DNA of 64,000 nt from CAG-873 sp910578365 (GCA_951635545.1 OX620685.1:2108001-2172000), one strand, 5' to 3'; positions 1 to 9,042 are shown, numbered from the stretch's first letter. Notes: generated by a model from the sequence alone, not told the origin. Translations and numbers: made by a program.

Positions 1-206
1 AGTTCGCGTGCTGATTTTTTGGGTTTGCGCAGCGATTCGGCAAGTTTATCTGCGTCGATATTGTTGTTGGACTCAATAGCTTTGAGGATAACTTGGGCGC
101 GCTTGTTGTCGCCGTTCATTTTCACCCATGAAACTATAAATACTATTGCTACTGGGAGTACGACACAGATGAAGATGGGTACTAATAATCCTGTTAAGTC
201 AGACAT
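1..206 (-). CDS. Small membrane protein, DUF6249-like (3' end outside window)
   Basis: The reading frame starts at an ATG whose first base is 206 and runs off the left edge, so the C-terminus is missing. The visible 68 residues begin MSDLTGLLVPIF, followed by one hydrophobic helix at about residues 5-27 and then a charged, Lys/Arg-rich segment. A short N-terminal anchor followed by a charged tail resembles the small DUF6249-type proteins of Bacteroidales; that family call is from memory and tentative. A TATCTTTG box lies upstream at 291-298. Function unknown. Confidence 0.55.
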   Translation of the reverse strand, partial: MSDLTGLLVPIFICVVLPVAIVFIVSWVKMNGDNKRAQVILKAIESNNNIDADKLAESLRKPKKSARE

Positions 207-269
207 TTTGGATGTATTTTTAGATGTTTGTTAATATTGTTTCTGAGATATCTCGCCTATAAGACGCAG

Positions 270-330
270 GTCGGCTGCGAAAGGTGACAGCAAAGATAAT
301 ATTTTTTTGCCGTCAAGTTTCGCAGCCGAC
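270..330. repeat. 13-bp perfect inverted repeat enclosing a promoter box
   Basis: The arms GTCGGCTGCGAAA (270-282) and TTTCGCAGCCGAC (318-330) are perfect complements separated by 35 bp. The -7 box of the minus-strand gene ending at the left edge lies in the loop. The structure could terminate the secreted-protein gene that ends at 366, act as an operator, or do both. Reading on the minus strand there is no clean T-run directly after the stem, so a pure terminator role is not certain. Confidence 0.6.
291..298 (-). promoter_or_regulatory. Bacteroidales -7 box TATCTTTG for the DUF6249-like gene
   Basis: The plus strand reads CAAAGATA, which is TATCTTTG on the minus strand and a full match to TAnnTTTG. 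It lies 84 nt upstream of the start codon at 206, giving a predicted 5' leader of about 78 nt. Confidence 0.6.
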
Positions 331-365
331 GTGGAATGTGTCTAAACCGATAGGAGTATGGTTGG

Positions 366-857
366 TTAGCGGATGTTTACGAGGTTTGCATCAGGCAGGA
401 TTTTAATTTTTGTAACTTTGCCCTGAAGATATACCGAGCCTTGTGCTATGATATTGCGGGTGCCTTCGTCGATAGTGGCTGACTGACAGGAGTAGAGAGC
501 GCCGTCCCGGCCATAGACGAGCAGCAGATAGTCGTATTGTCCGGTAGCGTCGGGGCATGTGTATACCTCGGCGGAAATTTCAGGATTGTAAGCTCCAATC
601 AGGCGGTATTCTGGGGTGATTTGGCTTGCGATATCGATAATCTGCAGGTCAAGGTTGTTTGAGCCGGTGAATGCTGTAACTTTCTGCTCATTTTTGAGTG
701 CATATCCTCGCGAAGGGTCGATAGGTACTGTAGAGGTTTCTGAGCGGTTCATGCCGCTGAGTTGCGATATGCGGTTGAACGCTTCGCGCGGTGTAATGGC
801 CATTGTAGCCGAAGCTGTGGCAACAAGCATGATAAGTGAAAATAGGATTCGTTTCAT
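366..857 (-). CDS. Small secreted protein of unknown function
   Basis: This is a 163-residue protein beginning MKRILFSLIMLVATASA. The first 20 or so residues form a Sec signal peptide (basic n-region, hydrophobic core, Ala-rich cleavage zone near ATMA). Start 857 was chosen over the longer frame to 950 because the extension would run through the queA terminator hairpin and would bury the signal peptide. The mature part looks beta-rich and includes a segment rich in Tyr, Leu and Val (DYLLLVYGRDGALY). I do not recognise the family. It stands alone, downstream of the queA operon terminator. Confidence 0.6.
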   Translation of the reverse strand: MKRILFSLIMLVATASATMAITPREAFNRISQLSGMNRSETSTVPIDPSRGYALKNEQKVTAFTGSNNLDLQIIDIASQITPEYRLIGAYNPEISAEVYTCPDATGQYDYLLLVYGRDGALYSCQSATIDEGTRNIIAQGSVYLQGKVTKIKILPDANLVNIR

Positions 858-916
858 AAGTCGTTTTTTTAATGTACTTATGTATAACAATTTCCGGGGG
901 CCTGAGGTTATATAAA

Positions 917-950
917 ATGAATACGGGCCACATCTGAGGCCCGTATTCAT
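917..950 (-). terminator. Hairpin terminator after queA
   Basis: The arms ATGAATACGGGCC (917-929) and GGCCCGTATTCAT (938-950) pair perfectly with an 8-nt loop. On the minus strand the stem is followed by TTTTATATAA. It lies 22 bp past the queA stop and ends the ftsX-to-queA operon. Confidence 0.8.
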
Positions 951-972
951 TGATATTGTAAGTAGAAAAAAA

Positions 973-2022
973 TCAGAGTATGAGCATTGCGTCGCCGTAG
1001 CAGCCGAAGCGGTAGCCTTCTTTTACAGCTTCGTCGTAGGCTTTCATTACCAGATTGTAGCCGCCGAATGCCGCTGTCATCATCAGCATGGTGGAGTATG
1101 GCATGTGGAAGTTGGTTACCAGCGAGGTGCATACGGTGAAGTCGTGGGGCGGGAAGATGAATTTGTTGGTCCAGCCTTCGTAAGTTTTCATGTGTCCGCC
1201 CATGCTTACCGCCGATGCTATGCCGCGGAGTACTGATGTACCTACGGCGCATACCTGCTTTTCGTGGTCTTTGGCGTTATTAACCGTGTCGACCAGTTTT
1301 TCGGTAATGGTAAGCTGTTCGGAGTCCATGCGGTGCTTGGTAAGATCTTCGACGTCGATTTCGCGGAAGTTGCCCAGGCCGCTGTGTGCAGTGAGGTATG
1401 CCATTTCGACACCACGGATTTCGAGGCGTTTGAGCAGTTCGCGCGAGAAGTGCAGGCCGGCGGCCGGAGCTACAACTGCGCCTTCGTTCTTGGCGAATAT
1501 GCACTGGTAGTTGTCGACATCGGATTCTTCGGGTTCGCGTTTGATATACTCTGGCAGCGGGGTGTGGCCCAGAGCGAAGAGGTCGCGCTTGAACTGGTCG
1601 TGCGGACCGTCGTAGAGGAAGCGCAGAGTGCGTCCGCGCGATGTGGTGTTGTCGATTACTTCGGCTACCATAGATTCGTCTTCGCCAAAGTAGAGTTTGT
1701 TTCCGATGCGAATTTTGCGGGCGGGTTCTACCAGTACGTCCCAGAGTTTGTTGTCGGCGTTGAGTTCGCGCAGCAAGAATACTTCGATGCGCGCGCCGGT
1801 TTTTTCCTTGTTGCCGTAGAGCAGGGCGGGGAACACCTGAGTGTCGTTCAGCACCATTATATCTCCGTCGCCAAAGTAGTTGAGCATGTCCTTGAAAACC
1901 TTGTGCTCAATTTCACCGGTTTTGCGGTGTACAACCATGAGTTTACATTCGTCGCGGTTTTCAACCGGATACTGGGCGATAAGTTCTTCGGGAAGATTGA
2001 ATTTAAACTGTGATAGCTTCAT
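973..2022 (-). CDS. queA: S-adenosylmethionine:tRNA ribosyltransferase-isomerase
   Basis: QueA transfers and isomerises the ribosyl part of SAM onto 7-deazaguanine at the wobble position of tRNA, making epoxyqueuosine in queuosine synthesis in the cytoplasm. The 349 residues match the usual family length. The N-terminus (MKLSQFKFNLPEELIAQYP) and the segments VLNDTQVFPA, AAGLHFS and HSGLGNFREID are characteristic. It is the last gene of the minus-strand operon ftsX-DUF3098-uppP-truB-queA, 24 bp after truB, so two tRNA modification genes are adjacent. The frame is intact and the start is the only reasonable ATG. Confidence 0.96.
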   Translation of the reverse strand: MKLSQFKFNLPEELIAQYPVENRDECKLMVVHRKTGEIEHKVFKDMLNYFGDGDIMVLNDTQVFPALLYGNKEKTGARIEVFLLRELNADNKLWDVLVEPARKIRIGNKLYFGEDESMVAEVIDNTTSRGRTLRFLYDGPHDQFKRDLFALGHTPLPEYIKREPEESDVDNYQCIFAKNEGAVVAPAAGLHFSRELLKRLEIRGVEMAYLTAHSGLGNFREIDVEDLTKHRMDSEQLTITEKLVDTVNNAKDHEKQVCAVGTSVLRGIASAVSMGGHMKTYEGWTNKFIFPPHDFTVCTSLVTNFHMPYSTMLMMTAAFGGYNLVMKAYDEAVKEGYRFGCYGDAMLIL

Positions 2023-2046
2023 ATATGTGGTTGTTTCTTTTATTCG

Positions 2047-2754
2047 TTATTTTTCTTCCGGCATTTCCAAGGGCGAGATGTTTATCAGCTCGCAGCACTG
2101 GTCGATAGTCAGGCAGTTGTCGATGCCTACATCGCCTACTCGTGTGCGCCTCAGGGCCGACAGGTGAGCGCCGCTGCCGAGTGCCTGACCTATGTCGCGT
2201 GCCAGAGCGCGTATATAGGTGCCTTTGCTGCACACTATGCGCAGAGTTATTGAGTCGGGCGCGAATTCGAGCAGTTCTATCTCGTCGATTATCAGTGTTT
2301 TTGGCTTGAGTTCCACTTCGCGGCCCTTGCGAGCCATATGGTAGGCGCGATGGCCGTCGACTTTAATGGCCGAGTATGCAGGCGGAATCTGCTGTATTGT
2401 GCCTGTGAAGCGGGGCAAAATCTGCTCTACCAGTTCCCGGGTAATATGGTCGGTGGGATAGGTGGCGTCGATTTCGGTTTCGAGGTCGAACGATGGCGTG
2501 GTGGCACCTAAAGCCATGGTGGCCACATACTCCTTTATGCCGGCCTGCAGTTCTTCGATGCGTTTCGTAGCCTTGCCGGTGCAGATAATCATCACACCGG
2601 TGGCGAGGGGGTCGAGAGTTCCGGCATGGCCTACTTTGAACTTTTTGATGCCCATTCGGCGCATCAGGGTTCCGCGCAGGCGCTTCACTGCATCGAACGA
2701 TGTCCAGCCCAGTGGCTTGTCGACGTATAGAATTTCACCGTTAATATAATTCAT
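2047..2754 (-). CDS. truB: tRNA pseudouridine(55) synthase
   Basis: TruB isomerises U55 to pseudouridine in the T-arm of tRNA. From the ATG at 2754 the protein has 235 residues. The catalytic motif HAGTLDPLATGV carries the Asp nucleophile at about residue 48, and DKPLGWTSFDAVKRL is the typical N-terminal signature. The ATG shares one base with the uppP stop (TGATG), which supports this start over an upstream in-frame one and implies translational coupling. The protein lacks a long C-terminal PUA extension, in keeping with shorter Bacteroidota homologues. Confidence 0.95.
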   Translation of the reverse strand: MNYINGEILYVDKPLGWTSFDAVKRLRGTLMRRMGIKKFKVGHAGTLDPLATGVMIICTGKATKRIEELQAGIKEYVATMALGATTPSFDLETEIDATYPTDHITRELVEQILPRFTGTIQQIPPAYSAIKVDGHRAYHMARKGREVELKPKTLIIDEIELLEFAPDSITLRIVCSKGTYIRALARDIGQALGSGAHLSALRRTRVGDVGIDNCLTIDQCCELINISPLEMPEEK

Positions 2755-3587
2755 CAGAATATCATGCAGATTATACCTGCTACGAGGCAGTATGCGGCGA
2801 ACCACACCAGTTTGCCTTTCTTTACTATGTTAATCATCCATTTGCAAGCCAGACAGCCAACTGCAAAGGCGGCGAGGAAGCCCACGATCATGGGTGTGAG
2901 GCCGAGTTCGGTACCGCCTGCGGGAACTTCAAACATCTTTTTGGCATCGAGCAGAGCCTCGCCCAGAATGGGTATTATTACCATGAAGAACGAGAATCGG
3001 GCCATTTCGGAGCGCTTGTCGCCAATCAGAATACCGGTGGCTATGGTGGAGCCCGAGCGCGACAGACCCGGCAGTACGGCCACGGCCTGGGCGCAGCCAA
3101 TAATCAGTGCGTCGATATAGGTTATATCACGGCCTTGGCTCAGCGTGCCGTCGGCCTTGCGTACGGCGGTCTTGGGGTCGGTGCGGTAGAAGTAAGTGAA
3201 TGCCAGCAGGGCGGCTGTAACGCAGAGGCAGATGCCTACGGTAAAGAGTCCGTTGCCGAAGAACTGCTCCACAAAGTCTTTGAAGCATACGCCCACAATG
3301 CCAACCGGAATACAGCTGATGAGAATTTTTATTACATAGTCGAACTCCGGACCGCGCTTGAATGTGAAGAATGCCTTGCACAGTGGCATGAACTCACGCC
3401 ACAGCACTACTATGGTGCTGAGTACGGTGGCTACATGCAGTAATATCGAGAATTGCAGCGCTTCGTCGCCGGGCAAATCCAGGCCCAGTATCTGGCGGCA
3501 TATTTCGAGGTGCCCCGACGAACTTATGGGCAGGTATTCCGACAGCCCTTGTATTATGCCCATTATCAGGGCGTTTATAGTATCCAC
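2754..3587 (-). CDS. uppP: Undecaprenyl-diphosphatase (BacA-type)
   Basis: This integral membrane phosphatase recycles undecaprenyl pyrophosphate to the monophosphate used to carry peptidoglycan and O-antigen precursors. The 277 residues contain the two family signatures: EYLPISSSGHL near residues 17-27 and PGLSRSGSTIATG in the middle. About seven hydrophobic helices are visible. It sits between a DUF3098 membrane protein and truB, in the arrangement ftsX-DUF3098-uppP-truB-queA that I know from other Bacteroidales. Confidence 0.95.
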   Translation of the reverse strand: MDTINALIMGIIQGLSEYLPISSSGHLEICRQILGLDLPGDEALQFSILLHVATVLSTIVVLWREFMPLCKAFFTFKRGPEFDYVIKILISCIPVGIVGVCFKDFVEQFFGNGLFTVGICLCVTAALLAFTYFYRTDPKTAVRKADGTLSQGRDITYIDALIIGCAQAVAVLPGLSRSGSTIATGILIGDKRSEMARFSFFMVIIPILGEALLDAKKMFEVPAGGTELGLTPMIVGFLAAFAVGCLACKWMINIVKKGKLVWFAAYCLVAGIICMIF

Positions 3588-3606
3588 GTTAGAATGTTTT
3601 TAAATA

Positions 3607-3870
3607 TCAATCCTTGTTTTTGAACTTAGGGCGAATGATTATTGCCACTGCCATAGCCACGAATCCGAGGAAGGCGATTGCCGGTCCGATGACTATGCGT
3701 CGGGTCGAGAAAATTTCCTCGTTGAAGCTCTCGGAGCTTGTAGCTCCGCCAAGCATCAGCACAAAGCCCAGCACTATCATGGCACCGGATATTACCATAA
3801 ACATGAAATTGTTGCGTGCCAGTGGTTTCTGAGTCTGCGACGCACGCATTATCTTGTCTTTCTTTTCCAT
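3607..3870 (-). CDS. DUF3098 small membrane protein
   Basis: The 87-residue protein has two hydrophobic helices (about residues 22-42 and 60-80), a basic C-terminus (RPKFKNKD) and a charged N-terminus. Sequence and neighbourhood (between ftsX and uppP) match DUF3098. Its function is not established; linkage to ftsX and uppP suggests a role connected with the cell envelope or division. Gaps to its neighbours are 9 and 19 bp, so it is co-transcribed with them. Confidence 0.85.
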   Translation of the reverse strand: MEKKDKIMRASQTQKPLARNNFMFMVISGAMIVLGFVLMLGGATSSESFNEEIFSTRRIVIGPAIAFLGFVAMAVAIIIRPKFKNKD

Positions 3871-3879
3871 AGTCAGTTG

Positions 3880-4755
3880 TTATTTCATAAACATTTCATC
3901 GTAACCCTGGCGCAGATAGCGGTTGGTGGCCAGCGCCGAGGCCAGCGTGCATATCAGTATGCCTGTAAGCATTATTCCGGCCGACACCATAAGTAAGTCG
4001 GGCCAATTGATTGCCTGCTCGAACATAGGGTCGAGCGAAGCCAGCCAGAACTGCGAGCAAGCCAGCACTGCCACTGCGAGTGTGCCGGCCACTACGCCGC
4101 TTGCCATACCTGCCAGCAGGAATGGACGGCGTATGAAGCCCGGAGTGGCACCTACAAGCTTCATGGTGTGTATTATAAACCGACGCGAGTACACGGCCAG
4201 ATACACGGTGTTGTTAATCAGTACGAACGAAATCAGCAGCAGTGCTCCGGCAATGCCAAGCAGTATCCAGGTGATGCGGCTGACAAAAAAGTTTACATTG
4301 GTTATTGTGGAGGGAGCTGTGATTATCTCGTCGATGGCCGGGTCGGCAGCGAGTCGGTGGCGTATAGCCTCGATTGAATCGGCCGAGGCGTATGCCGGAG
4401 TAACTTTTACATCGAATTCGGGGTTGTAGGGGTTGATGTCGAGCATTTCGGCGGCGTCTTCGCCGAGGTACTGCGACTCGTCGTGCAGAATCTGCTCGGG
4501 CGATGCGTACACTGCCGATGCCGTGAAAGGATATTCGGGCAGCTGCTGTTTGAGCCTGTTGATTTCGTCGGGCGCTGCGTCGCGCTGCACCTTTACGATA
4601 AAGCCCATGTTGCTGCGTATCTGTTCGGCGCCGGAGCGTGCCAGCAGGCCGGCCATGGCGATTATGCCGAGTATCAGCAGTACCAGAGTCACGCTTATCA
4701 CGGTGGTCAGTCTGGAGCCGAAAGCCGATAGCCTGGATGATTTGTTCTTAGTCAT
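3880..4755 (-). CDS. ftsX: Cell division permease-like protein FtsX
   Basis: FtsX is the membrane subunit of the FtsEX ABC complex, which controls peptidoglycan hydrolases at the division septum. From ATG 4755 (MTKNKSSRL) it has 291 residues: a cytoplasmic N-terminus, one TM helix near 20-42, a periplasmic domain, then three C-terminal TM helices in the FtsX fold. A longer frame to 4815 was rejected because it would start inside the -7 box. ftsE is not adjacent, as is often the case in Bacteroidota. This is the first gene of the five-gene operon. Confidence 0.92.
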   Translation of the reverse strand: MTKNKSSRLSAFGSRLTTVISVTLVLLILGIIAMAGLLARSGAEQIRSNMGFIVKVQRDAAPDEINRLKQQLPEYPFTASAVYASPEQILHDESQYLGEDAAEMLDINPYNPEFDVKVTPAYASADSIEAIRHRLAADPAIDEIITAPSTITNVNFFVSRITWILLGIAGALLLISFVLINNTVYLAVYSRRFIIHTMKLVGATPGFIRRPFLLAGMASGVVAGTLAVAVLACSQFWLASLDPMFEQAINWPDLLMVSAGIMLTGILICTLASALATNRYLRQGYDEMFMK

Positions 4756-4812
4756 TTCGCTCGTTGATAATGCCTTTTCGTTCCGAAAAGGCCATAATAT
4801 GCTAAATTGGCG

Positions 4813-4820
4813 CAAAGATA
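4813..4820 (-). promoter_or_regulatory. -7 box TATCTTTG for the ftsX operon
   Basis: The plus strand reads CAAAGATA. The box is 57 nt upstream of the ftsX ATG at 4755 and excludes any translation start further upstream. Confidence 0.7.
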
Positions 4821-4908
4821 CGAAAAAGAACGCTTTCTGACAAATTTTGCCGCCGTTTTAACATGTTTAACATGTCGCGGAGAGCTTTGATGGATTAGTT
4901 GCATACGA

Positions 4909-4943
4909 CAGCGGAGGAAACACACCGGGTGCCTCCTCCGCTG
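4909..4943 (-). terminator. Hairpin terminator after lpdA (gcv operon)
   Basis: The arms CAGCGGAGGA (4909-4918) and TCCTCCGCTG (4934-4943) are perfect complements with a 15-nt loop, 17 bp beyond the lpdA stop. No strong T-run follows on the minus strand, so efficiency is uncertain. Confidence 0.6.
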
Positions 4944-4959
4944 CTGTATGTATGGTCTG

Positions 4960-6267
4960 TCACACCGCCAGAACCTCGCTGAGGGTGGGGTGGGCGTGTA
5001 TGAGCGAATGCAGGGTATCGAGAGTGGCGCGGCAGTGGAGCAGAGCGGCGCACTCGGCTATGAGGTCGGCTGCGTGCGGGCCCACAATCTGCATGCCCAG
5101 CAGCAGGCCGTCGTCGGGGCTGTACACAATCTTGGCCATGCCTTCGGCCTCGCCCATGGCAAGGGCTTTGCCGTTGGCGGCGAAGTTGCGCTTGATTGAC
5201 TTGCAGGCGATACCGCGTGCGGCGCAAGCGTCCTCGCCCAATCCTACCATGGCTGCCTCGGGTTTGCAGAATACTGCCGATGGAATAACGTCGAGGTCTA
5301 CTTCCTCGCCGGCTACTATTCGGCCCTGGGCTGATGCGGCGTGGGCAAGCATGCACAGACCGTTGACATCGCCTATGGCGTATATGCCGTAGGCGCTGGT
5401 GAGCATGTCGCAGTCAACCTTTATGAAACCGCGCTGTGTCAGTTCTACTCCGGCGGCGTCGAGTCCTGTTGGCAGCACCGGGCGGCGGCCTACAGCCATC
5501 ACCGACATATCGGCCCATACCGAGGTTTCACCCTTGCGGTTTTTATAGCATACCTCATGGCCTTCGTCGCGTATGGCGGTGACTTCGGCACCGGTTACAA
5601 AGCTGATGCCTTTGCGCGAGAGCATTGTGCGCAGGCGTTTGGCAACGTCAGAGTCGAATCCGGGCAGTATTTCCTTGCAGTATTCGACCACCGTCACGTC
5701 CACTCCCATGGCGCAGAGAACCGAAGCGAATTCAATGCCTATTACACCTCCGCCGATAATCACTGCGCTTGCGGGGAGCTGTTCGATGGAGAGCAGCTCA
5801 TCGCTTGTAAGGGCGTATTCGGCTCCCGGCACCGGCAGTACGGCGGGGCGTGAGCCGGTGGCTATCACTATGCGGTCGCCCTCGATAAGCTGTTCGTTAA
5901 CGTCCACGCAGCCGTTGCCAAGCAGGCGTGCTTCGCCGTGGTATAGGTCGGTTTTGGCCAGCAGGGTCTTGATACCGTCGGCGAGGGTGGCTACTACCCG
6001 GTCGACACGGTTTCGTACGGCGGTGAAGTCGAGTGTCGGGGGCTGACATTCCACGCCGAAGCGTGCGGCCTCGCGTGCAGCAGTCAGTGCGTCGGCCGTG
6101 GCGCACAGGCACTTGGTGGGTATGCAGCCACGGTTCAGGCATGTGCCCCCGAGGCTGTCTTTCTCAACCAGTGCTACTCGTTTGCCGTCGTTGGATAATC
6201 CGGCGGCCAGTTCATATCCGGCGGGCCCGGCTCCGATTATTATGTAGTCGTAACGCTCAGAGTTCAT
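4960..6267 (-). CDS. lpdA: Dihydrolipoyl dehydrogenase (E3 / L-protein)
   Basis: This flavoenzyme reoxidises dihydrolipoyl groups with NAD+, here those on GcvH. The 435 residues show the FAD motif IIGAGPAGYELA (about 10-21), the redox disulfide GGTCLNRGCIPTK (Cys43 and Cys48), a second nucleotide motif VIIGGGVIGIEFAS and the C-terminal catalytic HAHPTLSE. Its start overlaps the end of gcvPB by 11 bp, so it is the last gene of the glycine cleavage operon and probably its dedicated L-protein. It is slightly shorter than E. coli Lpd, but no motif is missing. Confidence 0.95.
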   Translation of the reverse strand: MNSERYDYIIIGAGPAGYELAAGLSNDGKRVALVEKDSLGGTCLNRGCIPTKCLCATADALTAAREAARFGVECQPPTLDFTAVRNRVDRVVATLADGIKTLLAKTDLYHGEARLLGNGCVDVNEQLIEGDRIVIATGSRPAVLPVPGAEYALTSDELLSIEQLPASAVIIGGGVIGIEFASVLCAMGVDVTVVEYCKEILPGFDSDVAKRLRTMLSRKGISFVTGAEVTAIRDEGHEVCYKNRKGETSVWADMSVMAVGRRPVLPTGLDAAGVELTQRGFIKVDCDMLTSAYGIYAIGDVNGLCMLAHAASAQGRIVAGEEVDLDVIPSAVFCKPEAAMVGLGEDACAARGIACKSIKRNFAANGKALAMGEAEGMAKIVYSPDDGLLLGMQIVGPHAADLIAECAALLHCRATLDTLHSLIHAHPTLSEVLAV

Positions 6268-7714
6268 CGTAAGTAACTTTAGGATGCAGTGCCGCTTCGG
6301 TGTCGTCGGGATGTCGTACCGGGGTGTTGAATGGCGCGTTCTTAAGCATGTCGGGCGATTCCTTTGCCTCTAAGGCTATGCTGCGCATCACTTCAATGAA
6401 GCGGTCGAGGGTTTCGAGCGATTCGGTTTCGGTGGGCTCAATCATCAGCGACTCGTGGAAGAGCAGCGGGAAGTAGATTGTAGGCGCGTGGAAGCCGTAG
6501 TCCAGCAGGCGCTTGGCTACATTCAGCGTGGTGATGCCTTGCGATTTATCAATAAGGCCGTCGAACACAAATTCGTGTTTGCAGGGGCCTTCAACGGGCA
6601 GTAGGTACAAGTCGCGCAGGCTGTGCATTATGTAGTTGGCGTTGAGGGTGGCCAGCGGGCCAACCATCTTTATGTGTTCCTTGCCCAGGGTGAGTATGTA
6701 TGCCAGGGCCTTTACGAGCACGGTGTAGTTGCCGAGCCAGCCCGACACGCGGCCAAGGGCGCTGTCGGTACACTCGGTGCGGAAGTTGCCTTCGGCATCG
6801 CGTACCACACGCGGATTGGGCAGGAACTGTTCCAGGCCCTCGCGTACGCCTACCGGTCCGGCTCCCGGACCACCGCCTCCGTGCGGGGTCGAGAAGGTCT
6901 TGTGCAGGTTGATGTGCATCACGTCGAAGCCCATGTCGCCCGGACGCGCCACGCCAAGCAGAGGATTGAGGTTTGCGCCGTCGTAGTAGAGCAGGGCTCC
7001 GGCGGCGTGGACCATCTCGGCAATCTGCGGTATGTTGCGCTCGAACATGCCTATGGTGTTGGGGTTGGTGAGCATCACGGCGGCCACGGAGTCGTCGAGT
7101 TTGTCGCGCAGGTCATCAAGGTCGACTGTGCCGTCGGGCATTGACTTTACCTGGCGCACCTGCAGCCCGGCCACGGCGGCCGATGCCGGATTGGTGCCGT
7201 GTGCCGAGTCGGGCACTATTACTACCTGCCGACCCCGGTCGTCGCGGCTTGCGTGATAGGCGCGGATTACCATCAGTCCGGTGAGTTCGCCGTGGGCGCC
7301 GGCAAACGGGTTGAGGGTGAACTCGGCCATGCCGCCTATGGTGCAGAGAGCCTTCTGCAGACGCCAGTAGAGTTCAAGCGCACCCTGTACGGTGTCGGCG
7401 GGCTGGGCCGGATGCAGGGCGGCAATGGTGCTGTCGGCTGCGAGGGGCTCATTGATTTTGGGGTTGTACTTCATGGTGCAGGAGCCAAGCGGATAGAATC
7501 CGGTGTCCACGCCGAAGTTGTTGGTGCTTTGGTTGGTATAGTGGCGTACCACGGTGGGTTCGTCGACTTGGGGCAGATTTACAGCGTTGCTGCGCCGCAG
7601 ACCGGCCGGGATAGAGCCGAGCACGTCCTTACAGTCGCGTCGGGGCAGGCTGAAGCCCTGGCGACCCGGTTTTGAGTACTCGAATATGAGTTTGTCGTAG
7701 AGTTCTCTGTTCAT
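6257..7714 (-). CDS. gcvPB: Glycine dehydrogenase (decarboxylating), subunit 2
   Basis: This is the PLP-carrying half of the split P-protein, which decarboxylates glycine and passes the aminomethyl group to lipoylated GcvH. From the ATG at 7714 it has 485 residues. The PLP-lysine motif INLHKTFSTPHGGGGPGAG is intact. The start overlaps the gcvPA stop by 4 bp (ATGA). A longer upstream frame only overlaps gcvPA and was discarded. The split P-protein is known from Firmicutes and many other bacteria and works as an alpha2-beta2 tetramer. Confidence 0.95.
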   Translation of the reverse strand: MNRELYDKLIFEYSKPGRQGFSLPRRDCKDVLGSIPAGLRRSNAVNLPQVDEPTVVRHYTNQSTNNFGVDTGFYPLGSCTMKYNPKINEPLAADSTIAALHPAQPADTVQGALELYWRLQKALCTIGGMAEFTLNPFAGAHGELTGLMVIRAYHASRDDRGRQVVIVPDSAHGTNPASAAVAGLQVRQVKSMPDGTVDLDDLRDKLDDSVAAVMLTNPNTIGMFERNIPQIAEMVHAAGALLYYDGANLNPLLGVARPGDMGFDVMHINLHKTFSTPHGGGGPGAGPVGVREGLEQFLPNPRVVRDAEGNFRTECTDSALGRVSGWLGNYTVLVKALAYILTLGKEHIKMVGPLATLNANYIMHSLRDLYLLPVEGPCKHEFVFDGLIDKSQGITTLNVAKRLLDYGFHAPTIYFPLLFHESLMIEPTETESLETLDRFIEVMRSIALEAKESPDMLKNAPFNTPVRHPDDTEAALHPKVTYDEL

Positions 7715-9042
7715 CGTTTCAGGGCTTTTACGGTTGATATATACAGTTCGATATCTTCGGGCGACTGCTTTTCGGTCACCGCTACCAGCAGGCCGTCTTC
7801 GCCCACGGGCACACCGGCCAGGATGCCCTTGGCCTTGCAGGCGTCGAGTATCATCTGCGGAGAGTAGCCGTCGGCAACTTTGAACAGAGCCTCGTTGAGA
7901 ACAGGTTGTCCGGGATAGCACAGAGTCATCACTCCGGTGCTTTCGAGGCCCTCGGTGAGGCGGCGCAGTCCGTCAGCCCCGAGTTCGTTTACGCGGCGCA
8001 GACCTTCGGCACCCATCAGCGACAGATACACAGCGGTGTGCAGAGCCATCAGACCCTGGTTTGAACAGATGTTTGATGTGGCTTTTTCTCGGCGTATATG
8101 TTGCTCGCGGGCCTGCAGGGTAAGCACGAACACACGTTTGCCGGCTTCGTCGGTTGTGGCGCCTACGATTCGGCCAGGCATTTTGCGTATCAGCGATTTG
8201 ACAGTGCAGATGTAGCCCAGATAAGGGCCTCCGAAGTTCATCGGCATACCCAGCGACTGAGCGTCGCCGCAGGCAATGTCGGCACCCCATTCGCCCGGGG
8301 TGCGTATCACGCCCAAAGCTGATGCTGGCGAGTTCATTATCAGCAGGGCTTTGTGGCGGTGGCATATATCGCTCCAGCCCTCGTAGTCCTCGAGAATGCC
8401 GTAGTAGTTGGGGGTCTGTACAATCACTCCGGCTACATCGCCGGCCTCCATCATGGCTTCGAATTGCTCTTTTATGACCACTCCGTTATGCTCCGGAATT
8501 ACTTCCACAGCTATGTCCTGCCAGTGCGCGTAGGTGTTGACCACGGCAGCCACGGCCGGATTTACAGTGGCTGCAATGAGCACACGGCGTTTGCGGCGGG
8601 CGTTGCTCACGGCCATGAGCATGGCCTCGGCTGTGGCTGTGGCGCCGTCGTACATCGAGGCGTTGCTCACCTCCATGCCGGTAAGGCGGCTCATCATGGT
8701 CTGGTATTCAAATATATATTGCAGAGTGCCCTGCGAAATTTCAGGCTGGTAGGGGGTGTATGCAGTCAGGAACTCGCTGCGGCTGAGAATCGCGTCGACG
8801 GCGGCCGGAGTGTAGTGGTCGTAGAATCCGGCGCCGGCAAAGCATGTCATGGTCTGATTCTTGGCGAAGAGGCCTTTGAAGAAGCGCCGCAGCTCGGTTT
8901 CGCTCATTGCCTCGGGGAGGTCGTAGTCGCTGCTGAAACGCAGCTGCCGGTCGACGTCGCTGTAGAGATCATCGAGCGAGGAGGCTCCGCAGCGCTCAAG
9001 CATCAGGCTTATGTCGTGCGGGGTGTGAGGGAGATATCTCAT
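7711..9042 (-). CDS. gcvPA: Glycine dehydrogenase (decarboxylating), subunit 1
   Basis: This 443-residue subunit is the N-terminal half of the P-protein, related to but lacking the PLP lysine of subunit 2. Family signatures include MRYLPHT at the start, TAYTPYQPEISQGTLQ and GMEVSNASMYDGATA. It lies 30 bp after gcvH and overlaps gcvPB by 4 bp. It is expected to form the active heterotetramer with gcvPB. Confidence 0.95.
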   Translation of the reverse strand: MRYLPHTPHDISLMLERCGASSLDDLYSDVDRQLRFSSDYDLPEAMSETELRRFFKGLFAKNQTMTCFAGAGFYDHYTPAAVDAILSRSEFLTAYTPYQPEISQGTLQYIFEYQTMMSRLTGMEVSNASMYDGATATAEAMLMAVSNARRKRRVLIAATVNPAVAAVVNTYAHWQDIAVEVIPEHNGVVIKEQFEAMMEAGDVAGVIVQTPNYYGILEDYEGWSDICHRHKALLIMNSPASALGVIRTPGEWGADIACGDAQSLGMPMNFGGPYLGYICTVKSLIRKMPGRIVGATTDEAGKRVFVLTLQAREQHIRREKATSNICSNQGLMALHTAVYLSLMGAEGLRRVNELGADGLRRLTEGLESTGVMTLCYPGQPVLNEALFKVADGYSPQMILDACKAKGILAGVPVGEDGLLVAVTEKQSPEDIELYISTVKALKR

